A stretch of DNA of 50,708 nucleotides from an uncultured Oscillibacter sp. (GTDB taxonomy: Bacteria; Bacillota; Clostridia; Oscillospirales; Oscillospiraceae). The notes below the pieces were generated by a model, which worked only from the letters and a program-made list of their open reading frames with translations, searched no databases and had not been told where the DNA came from. Location: positions 1 to 50,708 of the forward strand of contig CAJUCO010000016.1 in assembly GCA_910585245.1 (NCBI GenBank), given 5' to 3'. Below are positions 29,330 through 37,037 of the stretch, piece by piece; position 1 is the stretch's first letter, and every line of letters begins with the position of its first letter. Position numbers and translations under genes: made by a program.

Positions 29330-30649
29330 TTGAACTCCGTCACCGATATTTGGGAGAATGTCCTGCGCCAGCTCCGGGGGACGCTCTCCGAGACTACCAT
29401 TGCCACCTGGTTCGACGAGCTGCTCATTGTGGACATCAAGGGCAATACCTGCTATCTCCACTGCGCCAGCGACTTTAAAAGGGGATATCTGGAATCCCTC
29501 TTCCTGAACAACATCAAAGCCGCCCTGCACGATCTTTTCTCCACCGACTTTGAGGTGAAGATCCTGGACGACCCGGGCCTTGTGGAGTTTCAGGGAGGCG
29601 CCACGCCAAAACGCCAGTCCGAGCGGTTCACCTACGCGGAGTTCACCTTCGAGAACTTTGTCGTCGGCCCCTCCAACAAGCTGGCTCACGCCGCCTCCAT
29701 GGCCGTGGCGGAACACCCCGCTCAAAACTACAATCCCCTGCTTATCTACGGGGACTCAGGCCTTGGAAAGACCCACCTTCTCTACGCCATTGCCAACGTC
29801 ATTCGAAAAAACGACCCCTCTTCCAAAATCGTCTACATCAAGGGAGACGAGTTCATCAACGAATTCGTGGAACTGGTCCGGGCCAACCGGGGCAGCGAAT
29901 TCCGGGCCAAGTACCGGGAGGCGGACCTTCTGCTGGTGGACGACGTGCAGTTTGTGGCGGGAAAAGAACAGGTGCAAAACGAATTCTTCCACACCTTCAA
30001 CACCCTCTACGAGTCCGGCCGGCAGATCGTTCTCACCTCCGACCGGCCCCCCTCCGAGATGACCCTTCTGGACGACCGGCTCCGCACCCGGTTCGAGTGG
30101 GGCCTCCTGGCCGACGTGACGCCGCCGGACTTTGAAACCCGTTTGGCCATTGTCAAAAACAAAGCGGCCCTTCTCGGAATGGACCTGCCGGACAAAATCG
30201 CCGTCATGATCGCCCAGAAGGTCACCGCCAACGTCCGGCAACTGGAGGGCACCGTGAACAAAGTGCTGGCCTATAAAGAACTTCTGGACAGGGAAACCGA
30301 CGAGGCCACCGTCAACCGGGCCATGCAAGACATTCTCAAAGGCAGCAACGAGTATATCCCCACTCCCGAGGGGATCTTGTCCTATGTCAGCCGGTACTAT
30401 CAGCTGGAGGAATCCGTGGTGAAGGGACAACAGCGGGTCCGGGCCGCCGTGGAGGCCCGGCAGATCTCCATGTACCTCATAAGAGTCATGACCAATCTCT
30501 CCCAGGACAACATTGGCCAGCTCTTTGACAACCGGGATCACTCCACCGTCATTCACTCCATTCGCCAAGTGGAGCAGAAAATGAAAAAAGACCCCGCCTT
30601 TGCCGAAACGGTGAAGGAGCTGAAAAGCAACATCACCTCCCGGCACTGA
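29330..30649 (+). CDS. dnaA: Chromosomal replication initiator protein DnaA
   Basis: DnaA binds nonamer boxes at oriC and melts the origin; 439 residues. Domain I is at 1-80 and the linker is short (about 85-100). The AAA+ domain has Walker A GDSGLGKTHLL (141-151), Walker B LLLVDDVQF (about 200-208) and the sensor/arginine-finger region LRTRFEWGLLADV. Domain IV has QISMYLIRVMTNLSQDNIGQ and the signature DNRDHSTVIHSIRQV, which replaces the common GGRDHTTV start by DNRDHSTV. The start is a TTG at 29330 preceded by GAGAGGTG. It is the first gene of the plus-strand replication cluster. Confidence 0.96.
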   Translation: MNSVTDIWENVLRQLRGTLSETTIATWFDELLIVDIKGNTCYLHCASDFKRGYLESLFLNNIKAALHDLFSTDFEVKILDDPGLVEFQGGATPKRQSERFTYAEFTFENFVVGPSNKLAHAASMAVAEHPAQNYNPLLIYGDSGLGKTHLLYAIANVIRKNDPSSKIVYIKGDEFINEFVELVRANRGSEFRAKYREADLLLVDDVQFVAGKEQVQNEFFHTFNTLYESGRQIVLTSDRPPSEMTLLDDRLRTRFEWGLLADVTPPDFETRLAIVKNKAALLGMDLPDKIAVMIAQKVTANVRQLEGTVNKVLAYKELLDRETDEATVNRAMQDILKGSNEYIPTPEGILSYVSRYYQLEESVVKGQQRVRAAVEARQISMYLIRVMTNLSQDNIGQLFDNRDHSTVIHSIRQVEQKMKKDPAFAETVKELKSNITSRH

Positions 30650-30870
30650 GAGGGCTTTTTTCCACAAGTCTCAGTGGAAAAGGAAAACTTTTCTGTTGAT
30701 AACACCCTCTTCGACAAAGGGCGTGGAGAACCCCTTCCTTTTTCAACAAAGGCCGTGAAAGCGGAAACCCTTGGAAATAGAGGGAATTTTCTCTTTTTCC
30801 ACAAAGCGGCCTCCTACGACTACTTCCCCTAAAATAAATACTTTTCTTTTTAAAAAAAGCGGACTTCGCT
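30650..30870. other. Probable replication origin (oriC), dnaA-dnaN intergenic region
   Basis: Five DnaA-box-like nonamers are visible: TTTTCCACA at 30658-30666 and 30795-30803, TTTTCCACT (minus) at 30673-30681, TTATCAACA (minus) at 30694-30702, and TTTTCAACA at 30740-30748. They are followed by an AT-rich tract at 30831-30858 that could be the unwinding element. The position next to dnaA and the switch of gene strand nearby support the call. The region upstream of dnaA holds weaker boxes and could be a second origin subregion, as in Bacillus. Confidence 0.7.
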
Positions 30871-30908
30871 CCGAAAAGACGAAGGCTCCGGTCCAAGGAG
30901 GAACCTCT

Positions 30909-32024
30909 ATGAAATTTAGCTGCGAAAAAGCCCTGCTGCAAAACGCCATTGCCGTTACCAGCCGCGCCGTGGCGCAAAAAAGCTCCATACCCGCCCTGGA
31001 GGGACTCCTGCTCCACGGGGGAGAGGAGGGTCTGACGGTCTCCGGCTACAATATGCAAACCGGAATCCGGGCCAAAGTCTCCGCCGGGGTGGAGGAGGCG
31101 GGGGAGATCGTACTCAACGCCCGTCTCTTTGGCGACATCATCCGGCGAATGCCCGACGACGTTGTTACATTCACCGCCAACGAAAAATTGCAGGTGCGTC
31201 TTCTTTGCGGAGACGCTGACTTTGAAATCCCCTGCCTTTCCGCCGCGGACTATCCGGATCTTCCGGAGGTGGAGGACGAGTATGCCGTTTCCCTTCAAAG
31301 AAAAGTCCTCCGGTCTATGATTGAAGAGGTGGCCTTTGCGGTCTCCACCAACGAAAGCCGCCCGGTTCACACCGGGGCCCTCTTTGAAATTGGAGAAGGG
31401 GGGCTGACCATGGCCGCTGTGGACGGTTTCCGTCTTGCGGTGCGGAAAGAGCCCCTGGAAAAGCTGGAGGGAGGCGCTTTTTCCTTTGTGGCGCCGGGTA
31501 CGGCCCTCAACGAGGTGAAGAGCATCTGCGGCGACGTGGAGGATCTGGCGGAAATCACCCTGGGCAAGCGTCATATCCTCTTTACCGTAGGGGATGTGGA
31601 GCTTATCTGCCGCCGGCTGGAGGGGGAATTTCTGGACTACCAAAACGCCATTCCCAAGAAAAACCCTATCTCCGTCACTGTGGAGGCCAAGGCGCTTATT
31701 GAGAGCATCGACCGGGTGTCTGTGGTGATTTCCGACAAGCTGAAAAGCCCGGTGCGCTGCCGCTTTGAGGCGGGAAAGGTTCTTCTCTCCGCCAAAACCG
31801 GAAACGGGGAGGCAAAGGACATCTGCCGCCTGGAGGGCGACGGCGACGGACTGGAAATCGGCTTTAACAACCGCTATTTGATGGAGGCCTTGCGCTACGC
31901 CCCGGCGGAGACTGTGCGGATTGAACTGAATACCGGAGTTTCCCCGGCCATCATTGTTCCGGCGGATGAAAAGGATCATTTCCTCTACATGGTTCTTCCG
32001 GTGCGGCTGAAAAGCTCTGAGTGA
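30909..32024 (+). CDS. dnaN: DNA polymerase III beta sliding clamp
   Basis: The ring-shaped processivity clamp for DNA polymerase III, a dimer around DNA; 371 residues in three similar domains. MKFSCEKALLQNAIAVTSRAV starts domain 1. SAADYPDLPEV marks the loop before domain 2, and NNRYLMEALRYAP with the C-terminal LYMVLPVRLKS mark domain 3 and the hydrophobic pocket for partner peptides. AAGGAGG before the ATG at 30909 decides the start; the longer in-frame extension would cross the origin repeats. It is 13 bp upstream of yaaA. Confidence 0.96.
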   Translation: MKFSCEKALLQNAIAVTSRAVAQKSSIPALEGLLLHGGEEGLTVSGYNMQTGIRAKVSAGVEEAGEIVLNARLFGDIIRRMPDDVVTFTANEKLQVRLLCGDADFEIPCLSAADYPDLPEVEDEYAVSLQRKVLRSMIEEVAFAVSTNESRPVHTGALFEIGEGGLTMAAVDGFRLAVRKEPLEKLEGGAFSFVAPGTALNEVKSICGDVEDLAEITLGKRHILFTVGDVELICRRLEGEFLDYQNAIPKKNPISVTVEAKALIESIDRVSVVISDKLKSPVRCRFEAGKVLLSAKTGNGEAKDICRLEGDGDGLEIGFNNRYLMEALRYAPAETVRIELNTGVSPAIIVPADEKDHFLYMVLPVRLKSSE

Positions 32025-32037
32025 GAGGGAGGGCAAT

Positions 32038-32253
32038 ATGAGAGAGGTTGTCATCACCACAGAGTTTATCAAGCTCCAGGATCTTTTGAAATTCGCAGGT
32101 CTGGTGGAGACCGGCGGCGAGGCCAAGGAGCGTATCCAGGCCGGGGAGGCCCTGGTCAACGGGGAGCCCTGCCTTCAAAGGGGAAAGAAAGTCCGGCCCG
32201 GGGACCAGGTACACTTCGCCGGAGAAACGCTGGGCGTCAAATATGCGGATTGA
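32038..32253 (+). CDS. yaaA: S4-domain RNA-binding protein YaaA
   Basis: A 71-residue S4-like RNA-binding protein always found between dnaN and recF in Firmicutes. The S4 core is FIKLQDLLKFAGLVETGGEAKERIQAGEALVNGEP with the basic turn QRGKKVRPGD. Its last 11 bp overlap the start of recF, so recF translation is probably coupled. The function is not firmly known; an RNA or ribosome-linked role is inferred from the S4 fold. Confidence 0.93.
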   Translation: MREVVITTEFIKLQDLLKFAGLVETGGEAKERIQAGEALVNGEPCLQRGKKVRPGDQVHFAGETLGVKYAD

Positions 32254-33346
32254 CCGCCTGGAGCTGGAGGGATTTCGAAACTACATTCAGGAGACTGCGG
32301 TTTTTGATCCCCGGTGCAACGTTGTCTGTGGGGAGAACGCCCAGGGAAAGACCAATCTTCTGGAATCCCTTGTCTATCTCTCCCGGGGAAAGTCCCCCAG
32401 AGCCAGAACGGACCGGGAGATGATAGGATTTGAGAGGGAGTTTGCCCGGGTGACGGCAGCGGTAGAATCCCGGGAGCGGGAGTTTAGGGTCCAGGCGGAC
32501 CTGTTCCGGGGCAGGCGGCGAAAGATCACCGTGAATCAGGTTCCCATCAAGACCAACGCGGCCTTGGGAGATGTGTATCACACGGTGCTGTTCCAGCCGG
32601 AGGATTTGTATATTATCCGGGAGGGGGCCGCCGTCCGGCGGCGTTTTATGGATACCGCCCTCTGTCAGCTCCGTCCCCGGTACGGTGCGGCTCTTGCGGG
32701 CTATGAGCGGGCCAGGGACCACAAGACCCGGATTCTCCGGGAGTTTGATCACCGGCCGGATCTCCTCTCGGCCCTGCCGGAGTTCAGCGAGCAGATGGTC
32801 CGCCTGGGAGCGGTGTTGATTCACTACCGGTATCAATTTTGTCTCCGTCTGGGGGAGTATGCGGCTCTTCACCATCGGGAGTGCTCCGGGGGAAGGGAAA
32901 CGCTGGAGCTTCGATACCAGACGGTCTCCTCCGTAGAGGACCCCGGGGCGGAAATCGAAACCCTGACGGAACGGCTGCGGCGTCATATGGAGAGTCACCG
33001 GGAGGCGGAGCTCAGTTCCCGGCTGTGCCTGTCCGGGCCCCATAAGGACGACCTGCTTGTCAGCATCGACGGCCGGGAGGCGAAGCAGTACGCCTCTCAG
33101 GGCCAGACCAGAACCGCGGCTCTGGCCTTAAAGCTGGCGGAGCGGGAGATCTATAAAAACGCGGCGGGGGAGTACCCGGTGCTGCTGCTGGACGACGTAC
33201 TCTCGGAGCTGGACCCCCGGCGGCAGGAGTTCGTTCTAAACCGCATTGCGGGAGGGCAGGTGTTTATCACCTGCTGCGAGGAGGACCGGCTTCCCAGCCT
33301 CCTGGGGGGGAAGGTGTTTCACGTGGAACAGGGGAGGATTCTATAA
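32243..33346 (+). CDS. recF: DNA replication and repair protein RecF
   Basis: An SMC-like ATPase that helps load RecA at gaps; 367 residues. The Walker A is GENAQGKTNLLES, preceded by LELEGFRNYI. The ABC-type signature region is QYASQGQTRTAALALKLAE, and Walker B is VLLLDDVLSELDPRR. It overlaps yaaA by 11 bp and is followed within 16 bp by remB, the standard Firmicutes order. Confidence 0.95.
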   Translation: MRIDRLELEGFRNYIQETAVFDPRCNVVCGENAQGKTNLLESLVYLSRGKSPRARTDREMIGFEREFARVTAAVESREREFRVQADLFRGRRRKITVNQVPIKTNAALGDVYHTVLFQPEDLYIIREGAAVRRRFMDTALCQLRPRYGAALAGYERARDHKTRILREFDHRPDLLSALPEFSEQMVRLGAVLIHYRYQFCLRLGEYAALHHRECSGGRETLELRYQTVSSVEDPGAEIETLTERLRRHMESHREAELSSRLCLSGPHKDDLLVSIDGREAKQYASQGQTRTAALALKLAEREIYKNAAGEYPVLLLDDVLSELDPRRQEFVLNRIAGGQVFITCCEEDRLPSLLGGKVFHVEQGRIL

Positions 33347-33361
33347 AAAAGGGAGCACGCC

Positions 33362-33625
33362 ATGTACCTGCACTTAGGACAAAACGAAATTATTCCCCAG
33401 CGCCGGGTCATCGGCATCTTCGACCTGGACAAATGCAGCTATGAGAAGCGGACCCGGGACTATCTGGCCGCCGCCGAGAAGGAGGGGGTGGTGCTGGACA
33501 TCTCCGGGGATTTGCCCCGGTCCTTTGTGGTCTGCGACCACCCGTATCATGAGCAGATTGTGTACCTGAGCTCCCTGAGCCCCGGAGCCTTGCGGAAACG
33601 GGCGGAGAGCGGACGGCTGGAGTGA
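33362..33625 (+). CDS. remB: Extracellular matrix regulator RemB family (DUF370)
   Basis: An 87-residue member of the RemA/RemB family, DNA-binding regulators of biofilm matrix genes in Bacillus. MYLHLGQNEIIPQRRVIGIFDLD and an internal segment around FVVCDHPYHEQIVYLSSLSP are characteristic. It is in its conserved position after recF. The stop TGA overlaps a GTG that begins a possible extension of the next gene. Confidence 0.9.
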   Translation: MYLHLGQNEIIPQRRVIGIFDLDKCSYEKRTRDYLAAAEKEGVVLDISGDLPRSFVVCDHPYHEQIVYLSSLSPGALRKRAESGRLE

Positions 33626-33639
33626 GAAAGGAGAACCTG

Positions 33640-34077
33640 ATGACCATGACGGCGCCGGAGGTCCTTTTGTGTAGATTGAGGAATCTATGGTCCTTCTATG
33701 CCTATCCGGTTGCCTGCTTCGACATCAGCCCCATGGCAACAGCCTTGGCGGCGGGCCTTTTCCTGTTGGGGATGGGGGTGCAGTGCGTTTTGCTCCACAG
33801 GAGGAAAGGGTCCGTCTGGTTTCCGGCTCTGTGCGCTTTGGCGGCGGGGGTTCCGTTTTCTCTACTTTATCTGTCGGACGTGCTGGACAATTTGATCGAC
33901 CGAAGAGAGGTCTATATTCCCTTCATCCATCAAAACCCCTTGATTCACAGTGATCTGGGAGTGTATGTCATTGTTTTCGGCGTCGCGGCGGCGTATCTCC
34001 TGCTGGGGGTGCTGGCCGGGCGGCTTGGTTACCGGATCTGGAACAAGTTCCGCCTTCAAAGCGGGAGAAAGACTTGA
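33640..34077 (+). CDS. Small integral membrane protein
   Basis: The 145-residue product has three hydrophobic helices: about 29-49 (ISPMATALAAGLFLLGMGVQ), 58-80 (FPALCALAAGVPFSLLYL), and 105-128 (YVIVFGVAAAYLLLGVLAG). An acidic/basic loop (DNLIDRREVYIPFIHQN) lies between the second and third. AAAGGAG six bases upstream fixes the ATG at 33640 rather than the GTG at 33622 that overlaps remB. It lies between remB and gyrB, a slot that is empty in model Firmicutes. I recognise no family. Confidence 0.78.
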   Translation: MTMTAPEVLLCRLRNLWSFYAYPVACFDISPMATALAAGLFLLGMGVQCVLLHRRKGSVWFPALCALAAGVPFSLLYLSDVLDNLIDRREVYIPFIHQNPLIHSDLGVYVIVFGVAAAYLLLGVLAGRLGYRIWNKFRLQSGRKT

Positions 34078-34126
34078 TGGGACAGCCTATGCGGCTTGAA
34101 AGAAAAGTATTCCAATAATTTATCTG

Positions 34127-34266
34127 GAGCGGGGAAAGGCGGGCTGGAGGAAAACCCTTGCAGAGTCTGGTCCCCTGATTAGGCCCTGGGAAATGGCTGG
34201 AAAAAATGGACTGACCAGGGGGTCAGGCCCCATAAAGGGGTGTTTCCAGTCCGGCTTTTTCCGCTC
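34127..34266. repeat. Long inverted repeat / candidate structured RNA before gyrB
   Basis: Bases 34127-34147 (GAGCGGGGAAAG then CGGGCTGG) pair with 34246-34266 (CCAGTCCG then CTTTTTCCGCTC) with one G-G mismatch and a few G-U pairs, closing a loop of about 98 nt. Inner hairpins GACC/GGTC and CCCC/GGGG are also possible. The CTTTTT within the 3' arm could end a transcript. It may be a terminator of the remB unit, a small RNA or a MITE. Confidence 0.5.
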
Positions 34267-34352
34267 TAAAAAATAAATTCTGTGAAGCAGTTCTGCGTTG
34301 CCGTGTGACAAGCTGACACAAACACCGCGCCGCAGAGCGGGATAAAATTCTT

Positions 34353-34522
34353 TTTGGCAGGCTGTCGAAAAAGTATTTTCGCCAGCCTGAGCAAGTTTTC
34401 AAAACCTTTGAAAAGGTTTTGAAAACTTAAGATTAAAAACGAAAGGAACCCTTCCTGGGTTCCTCTCGTAACTCTCTTCCTTCCCGTCGGGGATGGTTTT
34501 TACGGTTTTTCGACACTCTGAA
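34353..34522 (+). mobile_element. Hairpin-rich dispersed element, copy 3 (diverged)
   Basis: Same module order as the copies at 961-1130 and 5796-5956 but diverged: hairpin A (CAGGCTGTCGAAAA with TTTTCGCCAGCCTG), hairpin B (AAGTTTTCAAAACC with its complement), linker AGATTAAAAACGA, hairpin C (AGGAACCC/GGGTTCCT) and a final TTTTTCGACACTCTG. The ends are inverted repeats: CAGGCTGTCGAAAAA at the left and its near-complement at the right, 13 of 15. No flanking hairpin duplication is visible, so this copy is older or inserted differently. Its right end is about 18 bp before the gyrB start and partly forms its leader. Confidence 0.72.
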
Positions 34523-34539
34523 CAGCAAAGGAGAAGTAT

Positions 34540-36489
34540 ATGGCAGACAACGAGATGTTAAATTCCACCGCCGTCGACGCGTCCAACGAATACGACGCGT
34601 CGGAAATCCAAGTCCTGGAGGGTCTGGAGGCCGTGCGAAAGCGGCCCGGTATGTATATCGGCTCCACCTCCGCCTCGGGCCTGCACCACCTGGTCTATGA
34701 AATCGTGGACAACGCCATTGACGAGGCCCTGGCGGGCTTTTGCACGGAAATCCTGGTCCAGATCAACCCCGGGGACACCATTACCGTGGTGGACAACGGC
34801 CGGGGCATCCCCGTGGACATTCAGGCCCAGACCGGCAAGCCCGCTCTGGAAGTGGTCTATACCATCCTCCACGCCGGAGGCAAGTTCGGCGGCGGGGGCT
34901 ATAAGGTCTCCGGCGGCCTCCACGGCGTGGGCGCGTCGGTGGTCAACGCCCTGAGCGAGTGGCTGACGGTCCAGGTCCATAAAAACGGCGAGATTTACGA
35001 GATGAAGTTCTCCCGGGGGCAGATTACCCAGGAGATGAAAATTGTGGGCAAAACGGACCACACCGGCACCACCGTCACCTTCAAGCCGGACCCGGAGATG
35101 TTCGAGGATACCGTCTACAACTATGATACCCTGCACACCCGGATGCGGGAGGAGGCGTTTTTAAACGCGGGTCTTCGCATTCGAACTGTGGACCTTCGCC
35201 CCGGGAAGGAGCAGGAGGATTCCATGTATTACGAGGGGGGCATCCGGGAGTTTGTCACCTGGCTCAATAAGAGCAAGGACGCCCTCCACCCCGGCGTGAT
35301 TTATATGTCCGGCCAGCGGGAGGACTCGGTGGCGGAAGTGGCCTTGCAGTACAACGACGGCTACAGCGAAACCATTCTCTCCTTCGCCAACAACGTCCAT
35401 ACCCCGGAAGGGGGAATGCACGAGGAGGGCTTCAAGCGGGCTCTGACTACCGTGCTGAACAGCTACGGCCGGAAAGTCAAGATGCTCAAGGACGACGAAA
35501 AGGTCTCCGGCGAGGACTGCCGGGAGGGACTCACCTGTGTCATCTCCGTGAAGCTCACCGACGCCCAGTTTGAGGGCCAGACCAAGGCCAAACTTGGAAA
35601 CAGCGAAATCCGCACCCTGGTGAACAACATCGTGGCGGAGAGGCTGGACACCTTCCTGGAGGAAAACCCCCAGGTGGGGCGGATGATTCTGGACAAGGCC
35701 CTCACCGCCAGCCGTGCCCGGGAGGCCGCCAAAAAGGCCCGGGAGTCCATCCGCCGCAAGACCGCCCTGGGGGGCGCCGCCATGCCCGACAAGCTTCGGG
35801 ACTGCAACGAAAATAACCCGGAGCTCACCGAGCTCTATATCGTCGAGGGCGACTCCGCCGGAGGTTCCGCCACCCAGGGCCGGGACTCCCGCTTCCAGGC
35901 TATCCTGCCCCTTTGGGGAAAGATGCTGAACGTGGAGAAGGCCCGGGCGGACAAGGTCTATGGAAACGACAAGCTCCAACCCGTCATCACCGCCCTGGGG
36001 GCGGGCATCGGGGAGGAGTTCGACGCCAATAAGCTCCGGTATCATAAAGTGATTATCATGGCGGATGCCGACGTGGACGGAAGCCATATCCGCACGTTGC
36101 TTTTGACCTTCTTTTTTCGCTTCATGCGGCCTCTCATTGAGCAGGGCTACGTCTATTCCGCCGTACCCCCCCTCTTTAAGATCACCCGGGGCAAGACCAC
36201 GCGGGTTGCCTACGACGACCCGGAGCGGGAGCGCATCGCCGCAGAGCTGCGGGGGGACAATCCCAATGCCAAGGTGGAAATCAGCCGCTTCAAGGGCCTT
36301 GGCGAGATGAACCCCCACGAGCTGTGGGAGACCACCATGGACCCCGCCACCCGGACCCTACGGCGGATTACCCTGGACGACGCGGTGAAGGCGGACGAGA
36401 CGTTTACGATTCTCATGGGGGAAAAGGTGGAGCCCCGGAAGGAGTTCATTGAGAGAAACGCCCAGTACGTGGTGAACCTGGACTACTGA
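34540..36489 (+). CDS. gyrB: DNA gyrase subunit B
   Basis: The ATPase subunit of DNA gyrase (with GyrA introduces negative supercoils); 649 residues. The GHKL ATPase has EIVDNAIDEAL, VVDNGRGIPVD and GGLHGVGASVVN. The transducer follows. TOPRIM has IVEGDSAGGSATQGRDSRFQ and MADADVDGSHIRTLLLTFFF. At the position equivalent to E. coli Lys447 this protein has Trp459 (LPLWGKMLNVEKAR). AAAGGAG precedes the ATG. The gene is followed by a lipoprotein gene (10-bp gap) and then gyrA. Confidence 0.97.
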   Translation: MADNEMLNSTAVDASNEYDASEIQVLEGLEAVRKRPGMYIGSTSASGLHHLVYEIVDNAIDEALAGFCTEILVQINPGDTITVVDNGRGIPVDIQAQTGKPALEVVYTILHAGGKFGGGGYKVSGGLHGVGASVVNALSEWLTVQVHKNGEIYEMKFSRGQITQEMKIVGKTDHTGTTVTFKPDPEMFEDTVYNYDTLHTRMREEAFLNAGLRIRTVDLRPGKEQEDSMYYEGGIREFVTWLNKSKDALHPGVIYMSGQREDSVAEVALQYNDGYSETILSFANNVHTPEGGMHEEGFKRALTTVLNSYGRKVKMLKDDEKVSGEDCREGLTCVISVKLTDAQFEGQTKAKLGNSEIRTLVNNIVAERLDTFLEENPQVGRMILDKALTASRAREAAKKARESIRRKTALGGAAMPDKLRDCNENNPELTELYIVEGDSAGGSATQGRDSRFQAILPLWGKMLNVEKARADKVYGNDKLQPVITALGAGIGEEFDANKLRYHKVIIMADADVDGSHIRTLLLTFFFRFMRPLIEQGYVYSAVPPLFKITRGKTTRVAYDDPERERIAAELRGDNPNAKVEISRFKGLGEMNPHELWETTMDPATRTLRRITLDDAVKADETFTILMGEKVEPRKEFIERNAQYVVNLDY

Positions 36490-36498
36490 GGAGGCGCT

Positions 36499-37011
36499 AT
36501 GAAACAAATTGGAAGCCTTCTTTTGCTCCTGGCCCTGCTGCTGTCCGGCTGCGGCGGCGTTTCAAAAGAGGAATATGACGCGGTGGTCCGGGAGCGGGAC
36601 GCCCTGCGGGAGGAGCTTCAGAAACAGCAGGAGAAGTCCCCCGGCACGGTGACGGTCAAGGTAACGGGCGAATTTACGGCCACGGTGCGGTCTCTGATTC
36701 CCGACTATGAGACGGACGATGAAACGCCGTACATGACGGTGGCCACCCTGTTCCAGAGCACGCCCTTTACGATTTATACCGGAGAGCTTACGAAACATTT
36801 GGAAGAAGGGGAGACCTACGTCTTTGAGGTCGAAATGTCCCGTTACGATATCATCACCAGGCAGGAATACGAATCCGGTACGCTTCTCATTAATCCCGAG
36901 GTGGCGTTTTCCATGTACCCCTCCCTCTATATATCCACCTTCCGCCCGGCGGAGGAAAGCGACTGGGGACTGGATTCCGTCCACCTGGCGTACGAAGCGT
37001 GTGAAACCTGA
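36499..37011 (+). CDS. Lipoprotein encoded between gyrB and gyrA
   Basis: The 170-residue product has a signal peptide MKQIGSLLLLLALLLSGC (lipobox LSGC). A short coiled-coil (about 22-48, KEEYDAVVRERDALREELQ) follows. The outer beta-type domain (about 50-170) contains the segments VTGEFTATVRSLIPDY and TFRPAEESDWGLDSVHLAYE. GGAGGCGC precedes the ATG. It lies 10 bp after gyrB and 27 bp before gyrA, so it should be cotranscribed with gyrase. I recognise no family. Its link with gyrase may be positional only. Confidence 0.8.
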   Translation: MKQIGSLLLLLALLLSGCGGVSKEEYDAVVRERDALREELQKQQEKSPGTVTVKVTGEFTATVRSLIPDYETDDETPYMTVATLFQSTPFTIYTGELTKHLEEGETYVFEVEMSRYDIITRQEYESGTLLINPEVAFSMYPSLYISTFRPAEESDWGLDSVHLAYEACET

Positions 37012-37037
37012 TTTAAGGAAAGGCTGGGTAACAGCAG

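Noticed and set aside
34127..34266. Signal recognition particle RNA (ffs) for the inverted repeat
   Set aside because: The conserved SRP tetraloop/internal-loop sequence (GGAAG...AGCAGC type) is missing.
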